Below, in pieces: positions 44,901 to 57,150 of a DNA stretch of 64,000 bases. The DNA comes from Clytia hemisphaerica. Its lineage: Eukaryota; Cnidaria; Hydrozoa; Leptothecata; Clytiidae. The notes under the pieces were generated by a model that searched no databases, was not told where the DNA came from, and was given only the letters and a program-made list of their open reading frames with translations. The position numbers and the translations under genes are program-made. Each line of letters starts with the position of its first letter. Position 1 is the first letter of the stretch. The DNA lies in assembly GCA_902728285.1 (NCBI GenBank), contig CACVBU010000865.1, positions 4,493,015-4,557,014 of the forward strand, in the 5' to 3' direction.

Positions 44901-45104
44901 ACTTTCACAATCAGCTCCATTGCATCTCTGGAAAATCCCTTCATGGTAATCTGGTGTGTTCCCTCTCCAATAAGATGTCGCTATGGCAACCAATTCTAAC
45001 ATGGTACCACCAATAATGAGGAACCATGATAAGATCACACAAATGTTAATCTTTCCGCCTTTTTTGGACTTGAGGCGTTGTTCCATCATATTTTCGATAT
45101 TCAT
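40951..45104 (-). CDS. claudin/PMP22-like four-transmembrane protein, 3 exons
   Basis: A small tetraspanning membrane protein of the broad claudin/PMP22/LHFPL/CACNG class, whose members shape cell junctions or act as channel subunits. Exons 44777-45104, 41506-41631 and 40951-41180 join to 227 aa. The TM helices fall at about 19-46 (ILSWFLIIGGTMLELVAIAT), 117-140 (LVRILMLIGNFYIFLAL), 153-167 and 178-200. The first extracellular loop contains W-x9-EGIFQRCNGADC, close to the W-GLW-C-C signature of the family, and an NGT sequon. The cytoplasmic tail is acidic (EEELDDDES). The exon 1 donor is uncertain. The strong GTACGT at 44780 leaves phase 0 and would need an extra exon, whereas a GTCAGC 4 bp later gives the phase 1 used here. 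The 3.1-kb intron holds a LINE fragment and a CRE-rich foldback. The exact subfamily cannot be named. Confidence 0.72.
41899..41934. repeat. ATA trinucleotide microsatellite
   Basis: About eleven uninterrupted AAT/ATA units in intron 1 of the claudin-like gene. Confidence 0.9.
42340..43115. mobile_element. foldback element with six TGACGTCA palindromes
   Basis: The arms at about 42340-42590 and 42880-43115 are inverted copies. The inner part (TTACGTAATTAAATATTAAC) is nearly perfect, and outer parts such as GACTTAGGGC/GAGTTAGGGC are more diverged. TGACGTCA occurs exactly at 42566, 42592, 42717, 42763, 42888 and 42904. This octamer is the full CRE bound by CREB/ATF proteins. The element is non-coding and lies in intron 1 of the claudin-like gene. 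Confidence 0.8.
43577..44707 (-). pseudogene. 5'-truncated non-LTR retrotransposon (reverse transcriptase)
   Basis: A continuous minus-strand frame from about 44707 to the stop at 43577 encodes the second half of a LINE reverse transcriptase of the Jockey/CR1/L2 type. Visible motifs in order are ADFSKAFDTVDF (palm), GVPQGSILGPILFNIYV and QYADDTTIY, which holds the catalytic Asp pair. They are followed by the thumb and the usual C-terminal region (LPVKERTEYSLAKLAWKSVN). A stop codon (TAG) sits just upstream at 44708, and the endonuclease and N-terminal RT parts are missing. This is a typical dead-on-arrival copy. It sits in intron 1 of the claudin-like gene, in the same orientation. The frame has no internal stop, so the insertion is not very old. 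Confidence 0.88.
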
Positions 45105-47200
45105 TTTGATTTATATTTGTGTTCAAGAACAATTTTGCAATTTTTTCGAGATACTCGTTACTTTTTAGGTTGACACCATTCTTAATCTTGTTCTGTGTTG
45201 TCTTTCACTCAATTTCTTTTACCCTATGGAAATTAGAAAATGATTTCAAATTTGTAGCTAAATATGACTTTGAACTAAACCACAATTTTGGAATGGATTT
45301 GATTCGGTGATTACGTCTTGATTAAGTCTTGTAAAAAAATTATTGAAATTACATTACATATCCTATTGCCACACTGGTGTCTTCAGAACTCGAGCCTCTA
45401 TTACTCAAAGGTCTTCTTAACTCGAACAAGTTTTCTTGTCCCCTCAGTTAATGGCTTATAAATGACTTTTAATAACTCAAAATTTCTATGACAAATTTCG
45501 ATTCCCTGTGTGTATTCGAGTTATGGAGACTCAACTGTACTTCCAAAACAATCTTCCGCCTGATTATTCTGCGGTTACTTACAAAAATTAGTTGTTTTCA
45601 GAAATCCACGATTTTTTTCAATTTTCCAACTTAATATCTACAAGAAAGCAAAAAAATCTAAAACCTTTTTAACTTCATCTTCAAATTATAAAATTTTCTA
45701 CAATATTTTTAATTTCACACTTGCCTGTTTTCTCAAAGATGTTAAACGCCCAACAAAAGAACTTTTTTCCATATTCCATAGAAACAATCTGTTGTCTTAG
45801 AAAAGCAAATATCTGATATGTGAAAAATTTCATGTGCAAAAACTTCCCTTCTTCAACGGTCCATAGTGCTGAAATATCTTCATGCAAATCTTCCTACTTT
45901 ACACATGCCCTTTTCTACGATTTCTCACTCCAACTCTACTGTTGAAACGAGATGAAAATCCAGTGGCGAGCAAGAGCGGTGACCTCCTTTGCCTTTAAGT
46001 CCTTTAGAAAACTCTTGAATGCGGTCGTAAGCTTGCTCACTCACAAATCCATCAGCGATAGAGACAGGGATATGTTCTTATTTAGGCAAATGAAGAGTGC
46101 GGATTGGAAAAATCAAAAAATCAAATTTCAGTCCCACTAAAGGTCGGGAAAAAAGGAAAATTTCAATTTTTTGCCCTTAAAAACATCAAAATTTGGTCAG
46201 ATTAGGACCAATAAAGATCGTAAAATTCACAAAATTTCTCTTTTTTTCCTGCTTTTTAGTCCCGCTAAGGGTCCGAGGGAGTTAAAAGTCGGGTGACACA
46301 TGCCCGTCAGCTCGCAATTGTAGTGCCCCCGGGCGCAGGAATCAGACATTTCCATGAAGTTCAAAAGTTTGATTCTTCCCTTGTACATTCCGTAAAACAT
46401 TTTTCGAACAGCAACTTCTGAACTAAAAATCTAACCAATCCCACATTATATAAAACCTTTCTAGGTATCCAAACTGAATCATCTACAGATAAATATTATA
46501 GTCTAGTGAAAATAAGACTTTTTCACCACACTGTGCCAGAGCTTTTTCTTTCACTAAAAAAGAAAAAAAACGACCTACTTAACTTCACAATATTTCAAAA
46601 TTCCAACGATCACGCAATATGAAACATTAAAAAAATCCTAGTTGTGAAGAAAGAAAATTTCGACCAAAAAGCAAAATATAAATTCATATTGGCAACAAGA
46701 CACTTGATTATTATGATATGGATTCATAATATCAAATATTTAAAAATTTTCAATCTAATGTTTCAAAACGTAGCTAGGCAAATGTGAATATAAAATATAA
46801 CGGAATATTTCAACTTTTTTTAAATATATCTTTGTATCGAAAACAATCATATAAAAGTTTATCAATTTTCATATTGATATGATTCTAGTTTGAATTAAAA
46901 CGGCATGAAGCAAATTTTTTTCTTTTTCCTATTTATTTATAGCAAGCCAAGTAGGTGACTTTTTTTGAAAAGCTAACACCATTTCGAGTATTCTTCGTTT
47001 TATTCTAAATCGATTAAGTCAACTCTCGCACTTTAATTCGAGTCCCTACTTTTCAATTATTTTTTCTAATTCGAACGGCTGAAAAGTTGTTTAAAAATAA
47101 TGCTTTGTACTGAAGAATCCGAGCTTTTGTTCTCGATACACCTATGTCAGAATTAATGTAATCCGCAAAATACCAGCTCTTTTTTAGTAGAATTCATGAT
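45105..47200. other. no gene seen; possible pogo-type relic
   Basis: Upstream of the claudin-like gene. At 45390-45540 the sequence ends ATTCGAGTTATGGAGACTCAAC and near 47027 another stretch reads GTCAACTCTCGCACTTTAAT; such words occur at the ends of pogo/Tigger elements, but no transposase remains. Near 46120-46290 CCCACTAAAGGTCGGGA and CCCGCTAAGGGTCCGAG form a loose direct repeat. Confidence 0.35.
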
Positions 47201-47206
47201 ATTCAT

Positions 47207-47333
47207 GACGTAATGTTTTCTACGAAAAGACCCCGGTTTTTGCCAGTAGTGGCAAATTTTATACAACTTTTGTTTAGTTTAAATTTGTCACTACGGGCTA
47301 AAACCGGGGTATTTCCGTAAAAAACATTACGTC
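47207..47333. mobile_element. 127-bp hairpin MITE with GACGTAATG ends
   Basis: GACGTAATGTTTTCTACG pairs with the right end CATTACGTC, and ACCCCGGTTTTTGCC pairs with GGCTAAAACCGGGGT inside. It folds into one long stem. Intergenic. Confidence 0.85.
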
Positions 47334-48051
47334 TTGAGTGTCATTAATTTCAAACGCGTATCAAGATTTAAAAAATCATTAAAAAGGAAATATACAGTAA
47401 TCGGATGGTTTGAGATATTTGGCCTGCAGAAACCTTCTACGGTCCTGAGTAAAACCTCTAAGTATTTTGGTCAAACGATTTTCCAAAGTCAGTCGAGATA
47501 TCACAATTTGAAATTTCTGAAAATGGGTTCTCACATGGTTTTTACGTTCAAGTCTTCGACATGCAAAACAATCAAATAATAAGATTTCAAAATCAACGTA
47601 ATTTCTATCTTTTTAATGTATAGAATTTTATAAAAAATACAATAATTTTTACTAAAAGTTCGTACTAATATTAATGATGAATGAAGATGGGAAATGAATA
47701 CGCCTATCAACCCTTAAAAGAGGATTGGATCCGAGCTTAGGCATGAGTCAATTTTTGCCAAACAAACATCGAGCTAAGACCCAAGTTACGGAGAGATTTG
47801 CAACGATCTAACGGCTGATGAAATAATCAAAACATTGAGCTTACTAAATAGGAATTCGGCAACTTAGCAAAAACAAAGCAAAATACCCTGGTAAACTTTT
47901 CTCTGATCCTATTGTAACATTAAGGGTTGTTAGGCGTAAATATTTTTATACAGTATCTATATAAATTATTATCATATAAACTGAAATTATGAAAAATAAC
48001 AACCGAAGATTACTCCTTTAACCTGGTAGAGTCCAAAAACTATACTTTCAT

Positions 48052-49078
48052 CTAAAGTCTGTCCAGATATAATTGGCAGTGGAAACAAGAATGCCTGTAA
48101 CTTTTGATAGTCAAATATAATTATGGAATTTTTATTTGCTTGTTTCAGAGAATTAAAAGCGCTATATTTGAATGTATTTTTGGTTGAAAAATTCGCGATT
48201 TTTAGCGGTTAAATTTGCGATTGCAAAAATTGAGCTTTTTTTCTACTTATGCTATAACGGTCATTTTTACACCAGTGGTAGTTCAACGTTAGGTTAAGAA
48301 TTTTTTTAAATTTCAAGGCGAACAGAAAAGTCCTTCGGAAGATATGGGACCCGAAATACCCCTTGGTAGCACTTTTCTGTGAAATATCGTATCTCCAACT
48401 TATTACTAAAAACGGGGGTTATGTTATCTTTTTTGAACAGTGCAATTAAAAGTTGGAAAATGTTAAGTGTTGGTGCATTGGTATTATTGCTATTGGTACC
48501 ATTTATTATTTCGAAACGAAGTGAAATCACAGTATAATTGATTTTATTGAAAAGATAAGCATGAACTTATATTGCCTTTGTTATTTTTAAGTCTAAAGAA
48601 CTTTGCTAGTTCCCAAAACACTAAACACAGTTTGGCTATGAGGTCATTAAAGAGATCGTAAAATGTTTTATGATCGAAAAACTGTTTTATCAATCATATC
48701 ACTACCCCCGTTTTTAGTAATAAGTTGGAGATTCGATATTTCACAGAAAAGTGATACCAAGGGGTATTTCGGGTCCCATATCTTCCGAAGGACTTTTCTG
48801 TTTGCCTTTAAATTTAACAAACTTCTTAACCTAAGGTTGAACTACCACTGGTGTAAAAATGAACGTTATAGCATAGGTAGAAAAAAAGCTCAATTTTTGC
48901 AATCGCAAATTTAACCGCTAAAAATCGCGAATTTTTCAACCAAAAGTACATTCAAATATAGCGCTTTTGATTCTCTGAAACAAAAAAAAAAAAAAAAAAA
49001 TTTCCATAATTATATTTGACTATCAAAAGTTAGAGGCATTCTTGTTTCCACTGCCAATTATATCTGGACAGACTTTAG
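48052..49078. mobile_element. 1.03-kb foldback element with 375-bp arms
   Basis: The arms at 48052-48427 and 48702-49078 are inverted copies with few differences. They start CTAAAGTCTGTCCAGATATA and include GGGACCCGAAATACCCCTTG and TTGCGATTGCAAAAATTGAG. The ~275-bp spacer is AT-rich. No transposase frame. One arm has gained a long poly-A run (48980-48998). No clear target duplication. Confidence 0.92.
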
Positions 49079-49838
49079 TTTTCTAAGCGAAGTCGTGTTT
49101 GCTTTGTAGCCTATTATTTTCCTCTATTATATCCTCCAAAAACACTCTCAAGGGAGTCAGTTTAATTACGCTGACTTAGTTTCCATGTGGTAGCAAAGAA
49201 GAGTCCACATTTAAAGCGATTAGACTTTGAGAGAAACGATTACTCGAGAAATCGTCAAGAAGACTTCTATCTGTAGAATTCGCAGTCACATTCTAAAATT
49301 AGGTAAGAATCCAACAATATGTTTAGATTCGAAACCCTAAATTCAGTATCTTATTAGCAAACCTGGCGAAACGAGCAAAGCATAATGAAAGACATAGAAA
49401 ATTAATCTGGTATCATATAATAAAATAACGTTTAATAAATCTTGATTTAAAAAATTGGTCATAAAAAGCCTTTACCGAGATAGAAAGAATACTGTCCAGA
49501 AGAGTTTCGTACAAAAAACGCAAAGAAAAATCAATGCTTTTAATTCTTAGTATGTACTAAACCACATAATACAGTTTGAAACAAAAACCCTTATATTGGA
49601 TGCCAGCAGTAAAGCAATTCTTGGTAGAATGCCACGCTGTAAGAAACAATATGAATTGATACTTTTTCCGGCAATAAACCGAAGCGAGTATCAACAAATA
49701 CCAATCAAAGGTGAATAGAAAAAAATATGGAAAAATACTAACTTAACTAAATTATTACTAAATTAAACTAAATTATATTAAATGTTGAAAATGCAGAACT
49801 TTGAACCAAAATCGTAGACCACGCACATACAAAAAAGT

Positions 49839-49992
49839 GGGATGAGCTGGAGTTTTTATAAGATACTTCACTAATTGGTCATTTGAAGTGATAGAGATGA
49901 CGCGTTCTTTAGAAAAAGTAACAAAATTGTTTTATTACTGGTTAACGACCAACCAAATCAAATAAGAGCTTGTAAAAACTCCAGATTGTCCC
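49839..49992. mobile_element. hAT-type MITE, family H3, copy 2 of 3
   Basis: It starts GGGATGAGCTGGAGTTTTTA and ends CTCCAGATTGTCCC. A perfect 8-bp duplication AAAAAAGT lies at 49831-49838 and 49993-50000. 154 bp. Strongly similar to the copy at 58980. No gene was seen between 49079 and 50380. Confidence 0.88.
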
Positions 49993-50380
49993 AAAAAAGT
50001 ACAGTATCATTTTTGAAATGAAGTAAGAAGAAAAAAATAAACAGTCTATACGGACCCTAAAGTTTGAGTACTTATTATTTTTCAAGAAATGTAACGAGGC
50101 CTTAAACACACAGATTCCTTTCATAAAACACTAGATGGCGCTTCTCTCTGGTGATGTGAAATTTTGTGTCAACTTAAGTAAGCCACGTTTTTGCTCATGA
50201 GATGCCTTTATATTTTAATGCCGTTGTAGTGCCAGCAATAAGAAAACAGGTTATCTTATGGTCTAAGATGGCTCATTATTTTACTTTAAGGTCAAGATCC
50301 TGGAAGCGGTAGAGTAACTCCATTTAGTGTCTAAATCAGTCATCAGTGCATCAACGACCCTTAACAAACCAACCAAAAAA

Positions 50381-53300
50381 TTAATAATTCCCTTGATATG
50401 TAGCCAACGGCCCGTGCATAGGGAAGAAATAAAGTTCTTTACGTAACTGCGTAACTATAGATGAGATTTGACGCTTGTGGTGTGAAGCACGTTGTCCCGT
50501 TTGTGATTTCTTCGTAGAGACGATTGCGTTGACACGTGTTAGCATACGTACCACGTCCATTTTGTGCGCATGCTTACGGAACACTTCACAAATGGATTGA
50601 ATAAACCTGAGAAAAAAAGAGTTAAAAATAATGATATATTAACGTTAACTGCAGAGCCCTTTTTAGAAGCCAAAAAAATTGACCTCTTGGAATTTTATAA
50701 AAAGTTTGACATTCAGAGGCTCGACGCGTATAGTAAGTTCCAAAAATACAATAAAACATGCAAAAGTTTCTATATAAAAAGTTATGGCCCTTTGAAGTAC
50801 CACTGTTATTTTGACCAAATGAATGTGTTAATTGGGTTCATTTCACTTCACTGAAATCATAAACGGTTGGTGTTTACTATTATGTTTTCTAATATCCGAA
50901 CAGCCTAATTGTTTCATGCATTTTACCCGTGTGATCTGAAGGCCGAAAGAACATCTGCCAAGCTTAAAGGTATCTGTTCGGTTTAACGGCTTTGTGATTG
51001 ACTAATTTTTAAAAGAATCGCGTAATTTACTTAAGACAATTAAGCCCCCGAGGAAAATGACACACAACCAATTTGATGTTGTGTTAGGGTCGTATTCCTC
51101 TTCTTTGAGATTCTTGGCCTATCGTTGAGTTATGTAAAAATAGTGCGTTTGAGTTTCTGTCTGAGAAAATGACACCTATTTTGTTTGTACAACTTTCCTT
51201 TTGTGTTAAACATTTTCGGACGAGGACATTTGCCCGTTCACTTTTGGAGCATCACGAGTGATTCATGAAATCTTTAAAACAACTGACGCGTGTTATTAAA
51301 AGCGTCAAAAACGTATTAGAGTTAGAATAGTTCATCTAATGTTTCCAGCTCACCCAAATAGAGACTTATACGTATGCGTAATTTATCGTTCTTTAAACCG
51401 CTAGTCGTTAAATAGCGTTAAGTACAAAAATTAATGAATGTAGGGGTGGTAGTCACTGACCAACGTCGGGGTTTGGGACGGCAAAATAGTTAGGATTAGG
51501 GCTTATTGTTCTTTATGTCGCTTTTTAATAGTGATTTGTCGTTCTTTTTAGATTGTCTGGAAACGTTAGATGAACATTCTCTTAGAAACTCACCAAGATC
51601 CTCTTTGAGAATTTCGCCACGAATAATATCCAGGTACCGTTGAATAAGCGTATAAGAAATCTGCTTCTGATGGTAGTGTTATATCATTCCCTTCACTCGC
51701 TGGCCCGTCTGTCTCCATTACCTCGTCTGGTGTAATTGAATCCATATAATCTGAGCCTGGGAGAACGAGACAAAAACAGAAATTAATTTGAAAGGATGAA
51801 GGGTCATGTAGGTAAAATAATTCGTAAACAAGTGATCAATAGAAAACATTGAATTCAAAATAAACATAAAACAGTGGTCATAAAGCAAAGTTTTCATCAA
51901 AGTCAGAAATGGACTTTGCAAACAAATCTGGCCAGATTCTTCATGTTTTGCAGAATTTTGTTGAATTTGGAGACGGAAAAGCCTCTGAAACCCAGACCTG
52001 ATAGGCAAATGAGGCAAATATAGAAACTTTGTGCCTCAGTCATCCTATAATCAGGAGTAGCTGATTCCCAGGTCATCGAGGTACAAAAGTAATGATGGAA
52101 TTGATAAAAAAATCTGACAAAGAAAAAATCTCACAATTCGGATAACGAAAACCATTTGAAAACAATGGGAAAACAATCATTAAGAAGAGGTGAAAAATGA
52201 AAAAGTCATACCTTGACACGCCTGGAAAAAGAACAATTTCGGTTTTCCTGATAAATTCGTTCCGTGGAAGAATGACGTAATCTCCCGAATCTCAATCGTA
52301 CCATCTGTACCGTAAATCACACCTTCTTGTCCGTGACTTAGTATACAACAAGTTAGACACGATACTCCGGAATAGTCTTTGTGTGCGGCCTGTTTGAAAA
52401 CTTTCCGCATTTCGTAGACGGAGAGATTACTGTGAGCTTCTACGAGGAATCCCATCTCTTGGAAGAGTTCCGTAATAGCAGCACCATCTACATCCGTTCC
52501 GTTACGTGGATAGTTTTCCATACCTGTATATGAGGGAATACAAGAATTTGAGGCCTGGATTCAGTATTAGCTGTATACACGGCTTGCAAAATCATACCAA
52601 TGCAGTCAAAACATGTGATTACTCGAAAAAGTTCACGTGATCTTATTCCTATGTTACTTGCTTTACAACTTACAGCTGATATCTTTATTAGTGTCAATAA
52701 ATTCGAACAAATCGGAAATAGATGTAATGTAACAAACACATAAATATTTCGAGTAAAACGTGATTTTGTCTTTAGACTTTAATTTTACAACCTGTGTATT
52801 ACCATAACATGACTCGATAAGAGATATTGATAATCTGAGTCCTTACCTGAAGACGGCAAAAAGTGTTTGTTGTTGACCAAAATGAAATGACCGCGCGGTG
52901 TTGACTGCATGGCGTAGCATTCCTTCAGGTCAATAGGAGCTTCTATAAAGCTTGAAGGTGACAGAGGAACACGTTCATCCCCTTCAGAGGTGGACGAAGT
53001 TTTGGTCTTCTTTTTACCGCTACCACCGAACAAACTTGGTCGGCCGTCTGTCTCCGTTTCTGAAAAGAAAGATAAATAAAATCTTACTATCAAGCATGTT
53101 TTTTTTTCAATGTGAGGTATGTCTGTGAAAGAAAAAAGCTAAAAATTTTAAGTATCCCGTTTCGGTTTTCTTCTAAAGCTATAGAGGTGTTTCATGTTTG
53201 GTTATTTTCGCTATTATTGAATTTAATAATCCATTATTGAAATTAGTATTATTGAAGCAAAGGTTCAAAACTTTTCATATCGAACGTATGCTTCCAGTTT

Positions 53301-56300
53301 GGCAAAAATTACGTAACTTAACAAAACAAGAAAAACCTGTTAATTTTCGCCATTATGAAAGCAAATGTTCGAATAGGAAGATTCGATGCACAATTCGAAC
53401 GTTTGCTTCCATAATGGCGGAAATTACGCAACTTAAGAAAACAAGAAAAAGCTCCATAGAACGGTTTCAACATCCATATTTTTATCTCACACGCTTTCTC
53501 TCTACGGTTTGAACAGCCACTTAATTTTTTTTTTCCGGCGGGTCAATCTTTAAGCACATACCAGGAGGAGTATCAACCGTGTCTTTTGTTGGTTTTTCAT
53601 CATCAGGGTTTTGTTCTTTCAAAGGTAATTGTCTTGGTGGACCATCAGTTCTATCGTCTTCCATTTTTGTTTTGTCTGGAATGAAATCAACGGATATGTA
53701 AGATAGTGTGTGGGCTATGGAATACTACTCTCTGGTACCTAATATCCCCCTCCCCCGATAATTAATTTTTCTAAAATTTTCCACCCAGGACATTCTTATT
53801 CCAACCCCCCCCCCGGCTATTAGGTACCCGAGAGTAGAGTACTATTTATTCTTTTAACACTGAGAATCTAGAAATGATTGCAACAATAAAGTGATAAAGC
53901 ACATTGGCTATACCAGGCTACTCAAAGGAAACTTGGTTGAAACTTTCTGTTGGAGCTTCTAAAGCTCAACCCAAGCCTTAGACAAAATTCATGAGTTTAG
54001 CGGCAATGGAAATTGGAAAAAACCTTAGCTGCGAAAACTTTTTAAACAAAATTCCAATATGTTCAATGTCAACGATCGTACTTTGAAATGCTTATTGACA
54101 TCAAAGAAGCTAAATCTTAAAATCTAATTCATTCAAACAGTGGTTGACTTACTTGAGGTAACCATCTTTATTTTAAAACGCAGTACAATTTTCAAATACA
54201 TACGAAAGGTTGAAACTTTTATAAGACCTTTCACGAGATCTTATCTTAATTTGGTAAGTTTTTAAGAATGTTAAGTACCTTTTTAATTTAGTCTGACTAA
54301 GAGCTTCGTAGAATTTTGAAATCAAAATAACATTCGAAAGTAAGCATTAATTCAAAACTGCGCAAAAATGATGAGTTTTTCCATGTTTTTGAAATTCAAA
54401 GAATTTTAGATTTTATAACATTGTCACCTCAGTTGTCACTTCCCCTTTGGAAATTCTAACTAAAATAATTTAACGCCTGAATACCAGGCGATTCCAGGGG
54501 TAATCCATTGGGACTTCCCTTTTTACTTCAATGGAGTTCGGAGTCTCCTTCCTTGGAACAGAAAGAGTCTTGCTAAACCCATTTTCTGGAGAAGCCGAAA
54601 TTTTTTTCAAAATTATTTCATCACAATCTGAAAACTAGAAGTTTGAGAAACTAAGACAAAATCAAAATATATTGCAAAATAATTTGTTAGAATCAATTTA
54701 AATCATTAAAAATGTTTCTAAAACTTTTTGACTGAAAAGATTAAGCAGCACCATACTATCAATATACTGAAGCACAAAAAAGTCATTTCCATGAATTCGA
54801 ATTTGAAAATTCCCTTTCAGTCAAGCATTAGACAGCAGAAAACATGCCAGAGCATCAATATTTTAAAAGAGAATTTTTTTCAAGCTTAAGTATGTTACTT
54901 TGAATGACGTTTGCTTTAATAAAAGTGTAATGTTTTTCACAAAGTATTTTGATAATGTTTGTTTCCATAAGAGTAAGAAAGGTTAAGCATTTGTCATTAA
55001 AAGAAGTCTCAAATTTCAACAAATCACAACAAGTCAGTACATTATTTTACTTTGAAAATCTCCTGAAATAAATATCAGATCTTTAAAATCTAGATTATTA
55101 CTCAATTATACAGTACCCGATTCAATGTTTTGCCAAAACTGGTTTAGAGGACTTTATGATTGAGAATTTGTACCCACTATTTACGACAAAACTAATTCTT
55201 TTTTTATTTCACGAGATTTCAGGGTGACTTTGTCACATACTCAAATCCTCTCTAACCTTTACAAATACTACTTGCACCTTTTACAAAAATAAACCATACA
55301 AAAAACTACTTTCACAACACAAAAAAAAGAATATTACCTGAACAATAGAATCTTGACAAAAGACTTTGAACAAGAATGAAAAACATGATATATCAATTTT
55401 ATATAGCCGATGCCTGCTAACCAACCAAAAAAACTATTATCTCAAAATATAAAATTCTGTAACACAAAACACATGAGAATGATGATCGAATACACAGTAG
55501 AGAAACTTTTTTCTTCCATTTGTTAATGAAGAAAAAATATCAAGAATTTTATCATGAACATCAGGAAGTGATCTCATGCTGAGCTACCTTAGACCTTTTT
55601 CTGAAAGTATAGACAAATATTTTCTTCACAAAAATGAAGAAAAAATATCAACTGTATTAAAAAATGTTCCCTTTGATTTGATACAAATTATTAAATCAAG
55701 AAAACAACCGAAAAGGTCCTCTAAGTAGGTATAAAAGGCCAATTATAGAATTATTTAGACAAAAAGAAATGTACTTTTTATGTAATTTTCCTCCTGAGAC
55801 TATTGTGCTAGTTTTTAGATCCTTTATTACAGAAACATCCTTTAAGTGAACAGGAAAAGTAAACGAAAGAAATATAAAAGATGATACAAAATAATATATA
55901 TCGAAAAAGAGTAATCATAGAATGCTGAGGGGTCCAGCCCAAAGCTTTTTCAGGGGGGGGCTAAAGAAATTTGAAAAACGTAGCTCCCACCTTCACAAAG
56001 CAAAATGTCGAAGAAACTTTGCATGTAAATTCTCAATTTTATTGCCCTGCTGGCAAAATTTTTTTAAGAGGGGTCCAAACCTTCTCCCCAACTTAGATTT
56101 TAACATAATTTTAAATATTTGTAACCTATTAGCTCTGCCTCCAGCTCTATCACAACATTCAACACCCAGAATTTTCTAAAACATACAGCCCCTAATCGAG
56201 TATTCTATGGTAATGATGAATCAACAAGATATCAAGAAGCCTACCTGTCTCTTCTGAAGACACTTTGCTTTCCTCATCACCATACAATGCTGGATCCCCA

Positions 56301-56566
56301 CCAAGTATCTTATATAATTTCAATATTCTTAATTCTTTTGCAGTTTCAATGAATTTTGCAAAAGCTTTTGGTCCCCTTCTTGGCAAAATATCCAACAGCC
56401 TCTCCTTTTGTCTCAAGTCTTTTTCCTCTAATGAAATCATTTCATTCTCATTTTTCGATAGGATACCAAGTTCATGAAGTTTTGAAGCAACATTGGGTGC
56501 ATCAAAGTCTATAAGACATATTTCTCTGCGATTTGAACGCAAGAACTCACGATCTCTACTATCCAT
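50381..56566 (-). CDS. CARD-containing initiator-type caspase, 6 exons
   Basis: A cysteine protease of the apoptotic caspase family, activated by dimerisation on a CARD platform. Exons 56245-56566, 53562-53675, 52847-53059, 52212-52523, 51594-51756 and 50381-50606 join in frame to 449 aa. Residues 1-90 form a CARD ([16 protein letters not shown] ... [17 protein letters not shown]). 91-155 is a charged linker. The p20 part has the S1-pocket Arg in [11 protein letters not shown] (R223), catalytic H280 in ILSHGQEG and catalytic C319 in FFQACQG. QACQG rather than QACRG is the form seen in caspase-8/10. The p10 part has [15 protein letters not shown], which supplies the substrate groove. Asp sites TETD150-G and METD337-G flank p20, as expected for (auto)processing. 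The methionine used follows a possible 5' UTR splice acceptor; an in-frame upstream GTG/ATG extension of 7 residues is possible. All motifs needed for activity are present. Confidence 0.94.
53287..53445. repeat. hairpin repeat in caspase intron 2
   Basis: CGCCATTATGAAAGCAAATG pairs with CGTTTGCTTCCATAATGGCG, and a related direct copy begins TATGCTTCCAGTTTGGC at 53287. It lies between caspase exons 2 and 3. Confidence 0.65.
53724..53843. mobile_element. small MITE, TACTCTCGGGTACCTAA family, copy 2
   Basis: ACTCTCTGGTACCTAATATC on the left pairs with TATTAGGTACCCGAGAGTAG on the right, enclosing two C-rich runs. It is related to 38664-38762 and lies in caspase intron 1. The rest of that intron (53844-56244) shows nothing gene-like. 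Confidence 0.7.
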
Positions 56567-56977
56567 TACTACTGCAATCAATACCAATAATTTGTTTACT
56601 TTTTCTGAAATAAATTTAAGTATTCAAAATTGAATTCAGAGGAATCGTAATATGAAACAAGCTTTTGTTTAAAAATACATTTGAGTAACTTTCAATATGA
56701 ACTTAACCAAAAAAGAAATAAAACATAAATATCTTTTTAAATTAGACAGATTTCATCTCTACAAATGTGTACATCAAAATCAAAGTTCAGTAGTAAAATG
56801 AAAACTTATATACAAATAGGTATCTATGACTCACATAGAAGAAGAATTTATAGATTAATGAATGCAAAGTCAACACTAAGATTAAACCTACACACTCTTT
56901 TTTATATGTAAGTAGATAATTATAAAAAAAAGAAAATAACACAGTGTGTTGATTTACAAAAAAACAAGTGGAAGAAA

Positions 56978-57150
56978 GCGGGAATTTGATGCAAGAGTTA
57001 GATTGTCAACAAAGCACTGTAAAAAACCATTGAATAAAAGGAGAACTTTTTTCAAATCTTAAATATTTTCATTTTAAAGAATTGGTGCAAAAAAGTGAAA
57101 CATGGAAAAGTTTCATTTTTTATTGGTTAAAAATCGAAAAAGGGGATTTT
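56978..57150 (+). repeat. dispersed repeat, copy 2
   Basis: A direct copy of 29051-29225: GGAATTTGATGCAAGAGTTA, then GTGCAAAAAAGTGAAACAT. It lies upstream of the caspase gene. Confidence 0.75.
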
